Part shown: positions 13,769 through 21,229 of the stretch, one piece after another
Layout: every line of letters begins with the position of its first letter
Position numbering within the stretch: the first letter of the stretch is position 1
Virus record (IMG/VR): IMGVR_UViG_3300023118_000022
Span: 1 to 35,139 of that record
Strand: one strand, 5' to 3'
DNA length: 35,139 bases
Source of the DNA: a virus
Translations under genes and position numbers: made by a program
The notes under the pieces: generated by a model
The model's database searches: none
What the model was told of the DNA's origin: nothing
Seen by the model: the letters and a program-made list of their open reading frames with translations, nothing else

Positions 13769-14619
13769 GTAAACGGATTGACACGCTCGTTGACGACATC
13801 TACAGTGTCTTCGATAAGGGCGTAGAGATCACCGAGGAGCAAGCAGCAGACTTTGGTAAGCAAGTAGCTACCATGATGACCAACAGGATTCAAGAAGAGA
13901 GGGTTCACACCCCTCTTCGTCTCTCTGGTATCGGAGAAGATTGTGATCGAAAGCTTTGGTACAATGCTAACGTACCGGAGCTAGCCGAAGCTCTCCCGCC
14001 TGCTACACGTATGAAGTTTCTCTTTGGTGATCTCACCGAGCTACTCCTTCTCTTTCTCGCTAAGATAACAGGACACGAAGTTGTCGGAGAACAAGACACA
14101 GTCTCCATTGGAGGCGTTAACGGACATCGAGATGCAATTATCGATGGAAGAACTGTTGACGTTAAAAGCGCTTCTACGTACGGCTTTAAGAAGTTCAAGT
14201 CTAATGGACTCACCGAAGACGATCCTTTCGGGTATCTTAAACAAATTGGAGCCTATCGATACGCCTCTATCAATGACCCTCTCCTTAAGGACACTACTCA
14301 AGTTTCCTTCCTAGCTATGGATAAACAGCATGGTCACGTTGTTCTTGATACTTACCCTGCTGACCGTGTTGATTACCCTAAGCTGGTTGAGAGGCAGAAA
14401 GAAATAATATCGAGTACACAGGTCCCTGCTCGTGGCTTCCAGCCTGTTCCTGAAGGTAAGTCTGGTAACATGAAGCTGGATACTAAGTGTAGTTACTGTA
14501 GTTTTAAGCAAATTTGCCACCCCCAACTTCGAACGTTTCTCTATAGCTACGGTCCCGTGTTCCTTACACACGTTGCCAGAGAACCAAATGTCCCTGAGGT
14601 ACTCAAAGTTGACGAGTAA
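13765..14619 (+). CDS. RecB/Cas4-like PD-(D/E)XK exonuclease with iron-sulfur cysteines
   Basis: A 284-aa protein from TTG 13765. The nuclease core is GHRDAIIDG (D123) followed by VDVKSAS (D132, K134), the PD-(D/E)XK catalytic set. LSGIGEDCDRKLWY (C60) in the N-terminal part and CSYCSFKQICHP near residue 250 supply four cysteines. They are spaced as in the 4Fe-4S cluster of Cas4 and AddB-type nucleases. FGYLKQIGAYRYA matches the helix with the QxxxY motif of RecB nucleases. It probably degrades DNA 5'-ends for recombination or host DNA breakdown, the job of gp6 in T7. It lies between SSB and two junction resolvases. Confidence 0.85.
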   Translation: MSKRIDTLVDDIYSVFDKGVEITEEQAADFGKQVATMMTNRIQEERVHTPLRLSGIGEDCDRKLWYNANVPELAEALPPATRMKFLFGDLTELLLLFLAKITGHEVVGEQDTVSIGGVNGHRDAIIDGRTVDVKSASTYGFKKFKSNGLTEDDPFGYLKQIGAYRYASINDPLLKDTTQVSFLAMDKQHGHVVLDTYPADRVDYPKLVERQKEIISSTQVPARGFQPVPEGKSGNMKLDTKCSYCSFKQICHPQLRTFLYSYGPVFLTHVAREPNVPEVLKVDE

Positions 14620-15034
14620 AGAGTGTACGAAGTGTAAAACCACTCAAGACATCTCTGAATTCCACAACCGAACTCTGACTTCAGGAAAGAAAACCTTTTC
14701 CTCACAGTGTAAAACGTGTAGGAAAGAGTACCTTTACAAATGGAGAGCGACGAACCCTCTAGAGTACAAAGAGCACTACACCCGCAGCAAACTTAAAAGT
14801 AAGTACGCTCTTACTGCAGCCGATGTAGAACGTATGAAGGAAGAACAGAACTTCTGTTGTGCGATCTGTGACGAACCTAAACGTCTTGTCATTGATCATA
14901 GTCACGATACAGGTAAAGTTCGTGGGCTTCTCTGTCACTCTTGTAATACTCACCTTGGTGTTATAGAGAACAAAGAAAAGATGCGTCGAATGCAGGAGTA
15001 CCTGAATGAAGCTAACGGTGGACAGTGTCCGTAA
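14588..15034 (+). CDS. recombination endonuclease VII (HNH, T4 gp49-like)
   Basis: The nuclease core is NFCCAICDEPKRLVIDHSHD followed by GKVRGLLCHSCNTHLG: two zinc CxxC pairs around the catalytic DHxHD, as in T4 endonuclease VII, which cuts Holliday junctions and branched DNA before packaging. An extra N-terminal zinc module (ECTKCKTTQDISEF...SSQCKTCRKEYLYKWR) is common in phage members. Three starts are possible: TTG 14573, ATG 14588 (chosen), or TTG 14609, which has TGAGG nine bases upstream and the smallest overlap with the exonuclease gene. From ATG 14588 it is 148 aa. Confidence 0.88.
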   Translation: MSLRYSKLTSKECTKCKTTQDISEFHNRTLTSGKKTFSSQCKTCRKEYLYKWRATNPLEYKEHYTRSKLKSKYALTAADVERMKEEQNFCCAICDEPKRLVIDHSHDTGKVRGLLCHSCNTHLGVIENKEKMRRMQEYLNEANGGQCP

Positions 15035-15395
15035 CCCTCTTGAAGCTCGTATCCTTAAGGATTTCCTTTCCTACGAACGAGCCACAGAGTACAGAGAACT
15101 TACTTACGAGGCTGAGACCCTCACCTACTCTATCCCTCGGACCTACGTCCCAGACTTTGTAGTGGAGCTATCTAATGGCCACAAGATTTATATTGAAGTT
15201 AAAGGTTATCTCCGCAGAGATGACGAAAAGAAACTACTGGCCGTACGTCGTGATCATCCCGACGTTGATCTACGAATTGTGTTTGACAAAGACAATAAGT
15301 TGGCCGGTAGGAAAATGAGATACAGTGAGTGGTGTACGAAGCATGGAATCCTCTATGCGGTAGGTCACCTACCTAAGGAGTGGTTGCTTCCATGA
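15006..15395 (+). CDS. endonuclease I, Holliday junction resolvase (T7 gp3-like)
   Basis: A 129-aa protein from ATG 15006 with AGGAG seven bases upstream, overlapping endonuclease VII by 29 bases. It aligns by eye with T7 endonuclease I: NPLEARIL (E13), YVPDFVVELSNG (D50), IYIEVKG (E64, K66), then HPDVDLRIVFD and YSEWCTKHGILYAVGHLPKEW. All four catalytic residues (T7 E20, D55, E65, K67) are present. T7 gp3 breaks host DNA and resolves branched replication products. The N-terminus is slightly shorter than in T7 (149 aa). It is odd in standing next to a second, unrelated resolvase. Confidence 0.92.
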   Translation: MKLTVDSVRNPLEARILKDFLSYERATEYRELTYEAETLTYSIPRTYVPDFVVELSNGHKIYIEVKGYLRRDDEKKLLAVRRDHPDVDLRIVFDKDNKLAGRKMRYSEWCTKHGILYAVGHLPKEWLLP

Positions 15396-15607
15396 AGCTA
15401 ACTGAGAAACAGATCGACTACTACAAGAAGCTAGACAATGCTGATCTGGGCCACACAGTCCAAGAATTCAACTATGATCTACAGCAAGCTCAGAATTATC
15501 TGTCTGATGCCCTTGACAATATAGAAGTGGTGCTGGCCCACATGGATGTGGTAGCTAGTATCCTAAAGGAAAGGGCTACCGTTGTCGACGCACCTAGTAA
15601 TCCCTGA
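15392..15607 (+). CDS. small unknown helical protein
   Basis: A 71-aa protein from ATG 15392, overlapping the endonuclease I stop (ATGA); AAGGAG (15375-15380) lies 11 bases upstream. It is helical throughout (KLTEKQIDYYKKLDNADL, then QQAQNYLSDALDNIEVVLAH) and probably a coiled coil. Its end overlaps the metallophosphoesterase by 26 bases. No function is apparent. Confidence 0.65.
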   Translation: MKLTEKQIDYYKKLDNADLGHTVQEFNYDLQQAQNYLSDALDNIEVVLAHMDVVASILKERATVVDAPSNP

Positions 15608-16343
15608 TAGCCACGCTCACTGGGAGCATAACAATGACCGAGCTGATTGGTTGGCTCAACTCATCATCGACATCAAGCCAGATGTCGTTGTCCACATCGG
15701 AGACTCAGCAGATATGCCTAGCCTTAGTGGCTATGACAAAGGCAAATCCTCGTTCCACGGACGAACCTACCGAGCAGATATTAACGCTCATCTCGACTTC
15801 CAAGAACGTCTCTGGTCGCCTGTCAAAGCAAGAAAGAAGCGACTCCCGCGCACCTATTTTTGTCTTGGTAACCATGAACACCGGATTACCCGGGCCTTGG
15901 AATACCAGCCTGAGTTGGACGGTACCATTGGATTGGCTGATCTCAACCTTGAAGAATGGTATGACCACATCGCTTGGTACGAAGGAAGTACCCCCGGAAC
16001 AGTTACCGTCGATGGGGTGCTCTACGCCCATTACCTCGTCTCGGGAGTCAGTGGACGTCCTATTGGTGGAGAACACCCAGCTACGTCACTTATCGGAAAG
16101 TCACTGACAAGTGCGACAGTGGGTCACCTTCATACTGCTGATTGGTCTAGGCGTACTACTGCTTCTGGCAAACCTGTACTTGGCTTGTTTGCTGGGTGCT
16201 TTCAAGATTACAGTCCTGAGTTCGCAGGGAACGCTGCAGACAAGTGGTGGCGTGGCGTCTGCGTTAAGCGAAACGTCGAAGACGGTAACTACGACTTGCA
16301 GATGATTTCCATAGATTCTCTCAAAAAGGAGTATGCACGATGA
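15582..16343 (+). CDS. calcineurin-like metallophosphoesterase
   Basis: A 253-aa protein from TTG 15582 with aaggaaaggg upstream. It has the five metal-binding blocks of the family in order: VIPDSHAH (D9, H11), VVHIGDSAD (D41), FCLGNHEHR (N95, H96), GVLYAHYLVSG and VGHLHTADW. The spacing is normal for a single-domain phosphoesterase. Phage members are often annotated as DNA- or nucleotide-directed phosphatases. The true substrate is unknown, although the surrounding nucleases suggest nucleic acid ends or nucleotides. The stop overlaps the next start (ATGA). Confidence 0.9.
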   Translation: MSTHLVIPDSHAHWEHNNDRADWLAQLIIDIKPDVVVHIGDSADMPSLSGYDKGKSSFHGRTYRADINAHLDFQERLWSPVKARKKRLPRTYFCLGNHEHRITRALEYQPELDGTIGLADLNLEEWYDHIAWYEGSTPGTVTVDGVLYAHYLVSGVSGRPIGGEHPATSLIGKSLTSATVGHLHTADWSRRTTASGKPVLGLFAGCFQDYSPEFAGNAADKWWRGVCVKRNVEDGNYDLQMISIDSLKKEYAR

Positions 16344-16576
16344 ATGAACTTGATAATGCTTGGGCTGTCCTCAGCCAGAATGGTGACCTCTACGTTAAGA
16401 TCACTGAGAGTGATGTAGAAGGTACTACTGGTATGGTTCTTCACTTCAATAAGGCTGAGTCCATTGAACTCTACCGTATTCTTCATCAGTGGATGAATAG
16501 CGATGATGTCTCTGAGGATGTCCCTGCCTTCGAACCTACGGACTGGGAAGTTGTAGAGGATACTCTTGATGCCTGA
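16340..16576 (+). CDS. small unknown acidic protein
   Basis: A 78-aa protein from ATG 16340 with a good aaaaggag ribosome-binding site, overlapping the phosphoesterase stop. It reads as a small strand-helix protein (NGDLYVKITESDVEG, MVLHFNKAESIELYRILHQW) with an acidic tail. I recognise no family. It begins a run of four short genes up to thyX. Confidence 0.65.
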   Translation: MNELDNAWAVLSQNGDLYVKITESDVEGTTGMVLHFNKAESIELYRILHQWMNSDDVSEDVPAFEPTDWEVVEDTLDA

Positions 16577-16745
16577 GGACTACGTGCTTAACTATTTCAA
16601 TCGTGTCCTCGATAGCATGTCTATTGAGGAAATTCTTGAAAGCTCTTCGGACTACGAGTCCGCAGAAATCCTTGCTCATCTCTATCAGGCTGGTTTCCTG
16701 AATATCACTCTGAGGCCGGAGAATCTTGAACTTAATTTCGATTAA
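16569..16745 (+). CDS. small unknown protein (58 aa)
   Basis: ATG 16569 opens a 58-codon frame overlapping the previous gene by eight bases. It reads MPEDYVLNYFNRVLDSM, then IEEILESSSDYESAEILAHL and a short C-terminal strand. The helical, acidic make-up and the overlap with its neighbour suggest a real gene of unknown role. Confidence 0.55.
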   Translation: MPEDYVLNYFNRVLDSMSIEEILESSSDYESAEILAHLYQAGFLNITLRPENLELNFD

Positions 16746-16769
16746 GTCATCGACACTAAGGAGTGTCTC

Positions 16770-16940
16770 GTGAACTCAATTTCGACTAAGAGTCCTTTCC
16801 TAAAGCGTAAGCTTAAGCTGGAAGACAAGGATCGCTACGAGTACTCGAATAAGCCTAAGCCACCCAAACCCCCTAGGCACAAGCTTAGGGTGCTGGATGT
16901 GGTAAACAAAGACCCTGAGGAGTTTCTGGATAATGACTAA
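16770..16940 (+). CDS. small unknown basic, proline-rich protein (56 aa)
   Basis: GTG 16770 is preceded by AAGGAG (16758-16763) at a proper distance. The 56-aa product is strongly basic in its first half (SPFLKRKLKLEDKDR), has a proline-lysine stretch (KPKPPKPPRHK) and ends acidic (PEEFLDND). It is probably unstructured. The charge pattern suits a nucleic acid or partner-binding peptide, but nothing more can be said. It overlaps the next start by eight bases. Confidence 0.55.
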   Translation: MNSISTKSPFLKRKLKLEDKDRYEYSNKPKPPKPPRHKLRVLDVVNKDPEEFLDND

Positions 16941-17196
16941 GGACCTACCCACCATGAACATCAAGATCAATCATGAACTGCTTGAGGAGGTCATCCTTGG
17001 TTTCCTCTTCGGTAATAGTCTGATCACTCATAAGCACCTAGCTCTTGGTATTGATCTTGGTATGGAGATTGATGATGATGGCTTCATTGACCTTGAAGTA
17101 ATCTACGAGGACCTTCCTGATGATTGGCTGTCTCAGCCGGTGTACATTGAGGAAGACCCCTACGCGATCTTCACTGAGACTGATGATGAAGGCTGA
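16933..17196 (+). CDS. small unknown acidic protein before thyX
   Basis: An 87-aa protein from ATG 16933; GAGGAG lies about ten bases upstream. It is very acidic (EIDDDGFIDLEVIYEDLPDDW) and has one short hydrophobic patch (EEVILGFLFGNSLI). An internal ATG eight codons in is an alternative start. It overlaps thyX by 11 bases. No family is recognised. Confidence 0.6.
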   Translation: MTKDLPTMNIKINHELLEEVILGFLFGNSLITHKHLALGIDLGMEIDDDGFIDLEVIYEDLPDDWLSQPVYIEEDPYAIFTETDDEG

Positions 17197-17851
17197 ATAC
17201 ATCAACCATATGGGGGATGACCTGAGCATTGTTAATAGTGCTCGGGTCTCCTTCAATAAAGAATCAGATCGATTCATTGACAAGGATGAAAAACTTGTAC
17301 GTTACCTTGCTAAGCATAGCCACTTTACTCCTTTCACCCACACAGCAATCACCCTCCGAGAAACCGTCCCAATCTTCGTTGCAAGGCAGAGGTTCAAGCA
17401 CGTTGTTGGGTTCACGTACAACGAAGTATCCCGACGTTACGTTGATGATGCTCCCGAGTTTTATGTGCCTGAGGTGTGGAGGGGCAAGCCGGTAAACGCT
17501 AAGCAGGGTAGCTCAGACGAAGTTATTACTACGTATGAAATCACCCTCGAAGATGATACTTGGACTGTAGAACCTAAGGAAGAGTATAGAGAACTCCTTG
17601 ACCACTGCGAACATGTCTACTTTAATATGATCAAAGGAGGAGTGGCCCCTGAACAAGCTCGCATGGTTCTACCGCAGTCTATGTACACCAGTTACTATGT
17701 TACTGGCAGTTTGGCTGCTTTCGCTCGGGCTTACGGTCTACGCTCTGATCCTCACGCACAGCTAGAGATTCAGGAATTGGCTAAGATGTGGGACGAGATC
17801 ATTCGTCCCTTGTTCCCTGTTGGTTGGAGTTCACTAGTTGACCCCGCATGA
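17186..17851 (+). CDS. thyX: flavin-dependent thymidylate synthase ThyX
   Basis: The ThyX beginning is MKAEYINHMGDDLSIVNSA, so ATG 17186 is the start (ATG 17183 is one codon earlier; 221 aa from 17186). The frame is open further upstream but that is not homologous. The signature region reads FVARQRFKHVVGFTYNEVS followed by RRY, a variant of RHRxxSxNExSxRY seen in phage enzymes. LPQSMYTSYYVTGSLAAF and QLEIQELAKMW near the end are the usual substrate and tetramer contacts. It methylates dUMP to dTMP using FAD, NADPH and methylene-tetrahydrofolate. With dCTP deaminase, RNR and the HD phosphohydrolase it enlarges the dTTP pool for replication. Confidence 0.95.
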   Translation: MKAEYINHMGDDLSIVNSARVSFNKESDRFIDKDEKLVRYLAKHSHFTPFTHTAITLRETVPIFVARQRFKHVVGFTYNEVSRRYVDDAPEFYVPEVWRGKPVNAKQGSSDEVITTYEITLEDDTWTVEPKEEYRELLDHCEHVYFNMIKGGVAPEQARMVLPQSMYTSYYVTGSLAAFARAYGLRSDPHAQLEIQELAKMWDEIIRPLFPVGWSSLVDPA

Positions 17852-18377
17852 AATCAAGCATCCTGCTCAGTACTTTGACTTCTCTATTGAGAGCATTGCG
17901 CTGGTACTTTCTCGCCTCCCTAGGTTTTGTGGTCATGGTGATGGTGAGCTTAGTGTGGCTCATCACCTCGTACATTGCTACAAGCTTGCTCGTATACTGT
18001 ATCCTGAGGATCGTAGGCTTCATCAGCTAGTCCTCTACCACGATGTACCAGAAGTCTTTTATGGAGACATCCCATCTTATGTTAAACATGCCTTGGGTGA
18101 AGAAGCTCTTAGTTACTTGGGTAAGCTTGATCGAGACATATTCTCTAAACTTGGTATCCCATATTACGGCGGGGATGAAAAGCGAAGAGTTAAGCTCATC
18201 GACACTCTTGCTCTGGTCCGCGAAGCTGAGTTTGTGTTCGACAATTTTGTACCTGACGACTGGCCTTATCCAGAAGTTGAAGTGAAGCTGTCCTTTATGG
18301 ACTCTGGTTTCACTCGTAGCATGATCTCTATCCAATACGAAATCGAAGAACTCTTGAAGGAGTATGCTAATGTTTAA
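17838..18377 (+). CDS. HD-domain phosphohydrolase (5'-deoxynucleotidase-like)
   Basis: A 179-aa protein from TTG 17838, with GGAG about 11 bases upstream, overlapping thyX by 14 bases. HD-fold residues are RFCGHGDGELSVAHHLVH (R29, H42/H43), LYHDVPEVFYGDIPSYVK (H68, D69, E72, D77) and a later KLIDTLALVREAE. This is the layout of YfbR-type deoxynucleoside 5'-monophosphatases and related dNTPases. It likely adjusts the dNMP/dNTP balance, for instance by degrading a host or competing nucleotide. Similarity to the dATPase DatZ of diaminopurine phages is possible, but no PurZ is present here. Confidence 0.85.
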   Translation: MTPHEIKHPAQYFDFSIESIALVLSRLPRFCGHGDGELSVAHHLVHCYKLARILYPEDRRLHQLVLYHDVPEVFYGDIPSYVKHALGEEALSYLGKLDRDIFSKLGIPYYGGDEKRRVKLIDTLALVREAEFVFDNFVPDDWPYPEVEVKLSFMDSGFTRSMISIQYEIEELLKEYANV

Positions 18378-18741
18378 AGCTCTTATCGTTGCTCTTGCTC
18401 TACTGGCTACCCCAGCTCTGGCGGAAGGCACCCCTGAAGGTTGTACCTCAGTTGCTGATGTCTACACCGAAATCACTGCTATTAACTCTCGTGACGTCCC
18501 TACTGGTGACTCTGCTATGGTCCCCTCTACCATTGATGCTTCCGTAGCCAAGCTCTACGCTTCTGCTGTAGCTGAGATGGGTGGCCCTACTATTCCTTTT
18601 GACCCTACTTCTATTGTAGTGGTTCGATATAAGGATGCAGCTACTCTTGTCTTCTTTAAGGAAGGGTGTGCCGCAGGTCATCTTAAGGTCCCCTACTCTA
18701 TCCATGTCCAGATTCTTGGTCGTGTTCAGAAGAGTCTCTAA
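18370..18741 (+). CDS. small secreted/periplasmic protein with signal peptide
   Basis: The ribosome-binding site aaggag (18356-18361) fits ATG 18370 better than ATG 18364, giving 123 aa. The first 18 residues, MFKALIVALALLATPALA, are a classic Sec signal peptide with a predicted cut after ALA. There is no lipobox. The mature part of about 105 residues has two cysteines (EGCTSVAD and EGCAAGHLK) that could form a disulfide, and strands such as SIVVVRYKDAATLVFF. I do not recognise the family. A secreted product in the middle of a nucleotide operon is unusual. Superinfection blocking or envelope modification are guesses. Confidence 0.7.
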   Translation: MFKALIVALALLATPALAEGTPEGCTSVADVYTEITAINSRDVPTGDSAMVPSTIDASVAKLYASAVAEMGGPTIPFDPTSIVVVRYKDAATLVFFKEGCAAGHLKVPYSIHVQILGRVQKSL

Positions 18742-18899
18742 TGGAAGTCGAAGCTTTCTATGAAGTCTCTTCTCAGAAGTGGCAGTTTCTAGTCCGAATT
18801 GATACCCTCGATGTTGAAGAGTATTTATATAACGAAGACACTTCTGGTTACCTTATTGATGCAATGCAGGTAGCAATGGAGATAGCCCGTGGCTCGTGA
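18741..18899 (+). CDS. small unknown protein (52 aa)
   Basis: ATG 18741 overlaps the stop of the secreted protein (TAATG) and opens 52 codons. The sequence is acidic and aromatic (MEVEAFYEVSSQKWQFLVRI, then LDVEEYLYNEDTSGYL). Its end overlaps the GTG of the next gene. The tight packing argues for a real but unknown gene. Confidence 0.5.
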   Translation: MEVEAFYEVSSQKWQFLVRIDTLDVEEYLYNEDTSGYLIDAMQVAMEIARGS

Positions 18900-19140
18900 C
18901 TACCGTAAGGAATACGACGAGTACCAAGGTACTCCCGAACAGAAGAAGCGTAGGGCACAGAGGAATGCAGCCCGGCGTAAGGCAGAACGAGAAGGCCGTG
19001 TACACAAAGGTGACGGCAAGGAAGTGGACCATAATGATCATAGCAATCGTCGTGGTAAGCTTGATAATTCGAATGTACGTGTAGTGAGCCGTAGAGCTAA
19101 CCGTAAGAAACAACCGAAGAGGGATGGGTCTGAGGATTGA
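18889..19140 (+). CDS. small HNH-like protein lacking zinc cysteines
   Basis: An 83-aa very basic protein from GTG 18889, with GGAG seven bases upstream. It reads RDYRKEYDEYQGTPEQKKRR, then KEVDHNDHSNRRGKLDNSNV followed by RVVSRRANRKK, the DH...N...N pattern of a short HNH domain. No CxxC zinc pairs are present. Small proteins of this kind recur in podoviruses. It may be a DNA-nicking endonuclease or a DNA-binding relic. Its stop overlaps the next gene's TTG. Confidence 0.65.
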   Translation: MARDYRKEYDEYQGTPEQKKRRAQRNAARRKAEREGRVHKGDGKEVDHNDHSNRRGKLDNSNVRVVSRRANRKKQPKRDGSED

Positions 19141-19496
19141 TCGAGCGTACAGACGAAGAACGGAAAGCCTATAACAGAGAAAAGACACGGCAATACCGAG
19201 CACGTAACCCTGATGCAATGCGTGCGGCTTCTCTGCGTAAGGGTGTACAGATTCGTCGTCGAAGGTACTGGCTTCATAAGTACAAGCTAGCCAAGGGCTG
19301 TTGTGAATGTGGTTATAACGTACATGCAGCAGCTCTTGACTTCGATCATATTGATCCTAAAGATAAACGTATGACAATCATGGCACGACTCTCTGACAGT
19401 CTCTCAAATCTAATGACTGAGATACGCAAGTGCCGTGTCATTTGTTCTAACTGTCATCGTATCCATACAGCTCACCAAAGAAAGAATCTAGTATGA
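19137..19496 (+). CDS. HNH endonuclease with zinc-binding cysteines
   Basis: A 119-aa protein from TTG 19137. The C-terminal two-thirds form an HNH nuclease: GCCECGYN, ALDFDHIDPKDK (catalytic His) and CRVICSNCHRIHTAHQR, with two CxxC pairs for structural zinc. The N-terminal 45 residues are basic and helical and probably hold DNA. It overlaps the ribonucleotide reductase start by four bases. Stand-alone HNH enzymes beside RNR genes are often homing endonucleases, so this pair may have arrived as a mobile passenger. It could equally be a host-DNA nuclease. Confidence 0.85.
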   Translation: MIERTDEERKAYNREKTRQYRARNPDAMRAASLRKGVQIRRRRYWLHKYKLAKGCCECGYNVHAAALDFDHIDPKDKRMTIMARLSDSLSNLMTEIRKCRVICSNCHRIHTAHQRKNLV

Positions 19497-21229
19497 CCTA
19501 CGGCCCAAGCCTCAGGATCGCTGAGGAAATCCATGCGATGAAGTACCGGCAGACTGGTGAGTCCTTTAAGGATGCTATGTCGCGTATTGCTTCGACCCTT
19601 TCAGACAACGATGAGCACTACCAAGCCTTTAGGAACCTTCTTCTTACCCAGAAATTTCTACCAGCAGGCCGAGTTCAGGCCTCTGTAGGGGCAGCTAGAC
19701 AAGTCACGGCGTTCAACTGCTACGTTAGTGGAACGATTAAGGACTCCATGAATGACATCATGGACAAGGCTAAGGAAGCTGCTGAAACCATGCGCCTAGG
19801 AGGTGGTATTGGCTATGACTTCTCAACTCTCCGGCCTAGAGGAGATCGAATTAAAACTCTCGACTCTCTCTCCTCAGGAGCAGTATCTTTTATGGGTATT
19901 TATAACGCCGTGTGCGCTACAGTATCGAGCGCAGGGCACCGACGTGGAGCACAGATGGGAGTGCTACGAATTGACCACCCAGATATTGAAGAATTCATTA
20001 GGGCAAAGCAAAACTCTACAAATCTCACCAATTTCAACGTCTCTGTGGGCGTCACTGACAAGTTTATGGAAGCTCTTTTCGTAGATGGAGACTTCGATCT
20101 AGTCTTCGAAGGTAGGGTGTACAAGACTGTCAAGGCTAAGTACCTCTGGGATGAACTGATGAGGTCTACGTGGGACTGGGCAGAACCCGGTATCCTCTTC
20201 ATTGACACTATCAATAAGAAGAACAATCTTTGGTACACGGAGACCATTGCTGCTACTAACCCCTGTGGTGAGCAGCCTCTGCCCCCTTATGGTGCCTGCC
20301 TCCTAGGCTCCTTCAATCTCGTTAAGTACGTTTCCAACCACGGTGATTGGTTATTTAATTATGATGAGTTTAGGAATGACATTCGTGTTGTTGTCCGTGC
20401 TATGGATAATATCATTGATCGTACTATCTACCCTCTACCGGCGCAGGATGTGGAAGCTAAGAACAAGCGACGAATGGGTCTTGGTCTTACTGGTGTCGCA
20501 AACACTATTGAATCTTTTGGGCCTAAGTATCAGTATGGCTCTTCTTTCTTTCTCGCTATCCTAGAAGAGATTCTGACTATCCTCAGGGACACAGCCTACC
20601 TTGCTAGCGTAGAGCTTGCTAAGGAGAAGGGCCCCTTCCCACTCTTTGATAAGGACAAGTACCTTGAAGGAAAATTTATCCAGACCTTGCCGACTAGTAT
20701 CAAAGAAGCTATCGAACGGTATGGAATTAGAAATTCGCATCTACTCTCCATCGCACCAACCGGAACTATCAGCCTCACTGCCGACAATGTATCTTCTGGC
20801 ATCGAGCCTGTCTTCTCTTACGGCTATGATCGAACCATCATTACTTTTACCGGCCCAATCGTTGAACGAGTCGACGACTACGGCTTCCGAGTATTCGGAG
20901 TACGAGGTAAAACAACTGATGACGTGTCCGTCGACGAGCACGTTAGTGTCCTGAATCTTGCTAGTCAATATGTCGATAGTGCCTGTAGTAAAACGTGTAA
21001 TGTAGGTGATAACGTTGGTTGGGAAGAGTTCAAGAATGTCTATATACAAGCTTATCGCGGAGGTGCTAGCGGATGCACAACGTTCCGTGCCAGTGGTAAA
21101 CGCTATGGAATCCTCAACAAAGTCCAAGAAGGAAAGGACGAAATCGTTGTCGAAGAACCAACTGAATACGACGAAGGAGGCACTGCCTGTTATTTCGATC
21201 CCTCAACCGGTACTCGAAGCTGTGAGTAA
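19493..21229 (+). CDS. nrdJ: class II (adenosylcobalamin-dependent) ribonucleotide reductase
   Basis: A 578-aa protein from ATG 19493. RVQASVGAARQVTAFNCYVS (C76) holds one of the redox cysteines. LGGGIGYDFSTLRPRGD and RGAQMGVLRIDHPDIEEFI are the barrel strands, and TNPCGEQPLPPYGACLLGS has the radical-site cysteine C258 and glutamate E260. MGLGLTGVANTI and IAPTGTISLTADNVSSGIEP follow. The C-terminal tail carries C566 and C577, the shuttle pair reduced by thioredoxin. The form is the single-chain, B12-dependent enzyme, with no NrdB partner nearby. It reduces ribonucleotides to deoxyribonucleotides and relies on host cobalamin. This enzyme is typical of marine roseophages and cobaviruses. Confidence 0.92.
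   Translation: MTYGPSLRIAEEIHAMKYRQTGESFKDAMSRIASTLSDNDEHYQAFRNLLLTQKFLPAGRVQASVGAARQVTAFNCYVSGTIKDSMNDIMDKAKEAAETMRLGGGIGYDFSTLRPRGDRIKTLDSLSSGAVSFMGIYNAVCATVSSAGHRRGAQMGVLRIDHPDIEEFIRAKQNSTNLTNFNVSVGVTDKFMEALFVDGDFDLVFEGRVYKTVKAKYLWDELMRSTWDWAEPGILFIDTINKKNNLWYTETIAATNPCGEQPLPPYGACLLGSFNLVKYVSNHGDWLFNYDEFRNDIRVVVRAMDNIIDRTIYPLPAQDVEAKNKRRMGLGLTGVANTIESFGPKYQYGSSFFLAILEEILTILRDTAYLASVELAKEKGPFPLFDKDKYLEGKFIQTLPTSIKEAIERYGIRNSHLLSIAPTGTISLTADNVSSGIEPVFSYGYDRTIITFTGPIVERVDDYGFRVFGVRGKTTDDVSVDEHVSVLNLASQYVDSACSKTCNVGDNVGWEEFKNVYIQAYRGGASGCTTFRASGKRYGILNKVQEGKDEIVVEEPTEYDEGGTACYFDPSTGTRSCE

Noticed and set aside
16734-16790. Near-repeat AATTTCGAtTAAG / AATTTCGAcTAAG, 44 bases apart
   Set aside because: Twelve of 13 bases match, but there are only two copies, both overlapping coding sequence, with no further structure; chance or a small local duplication is enough.
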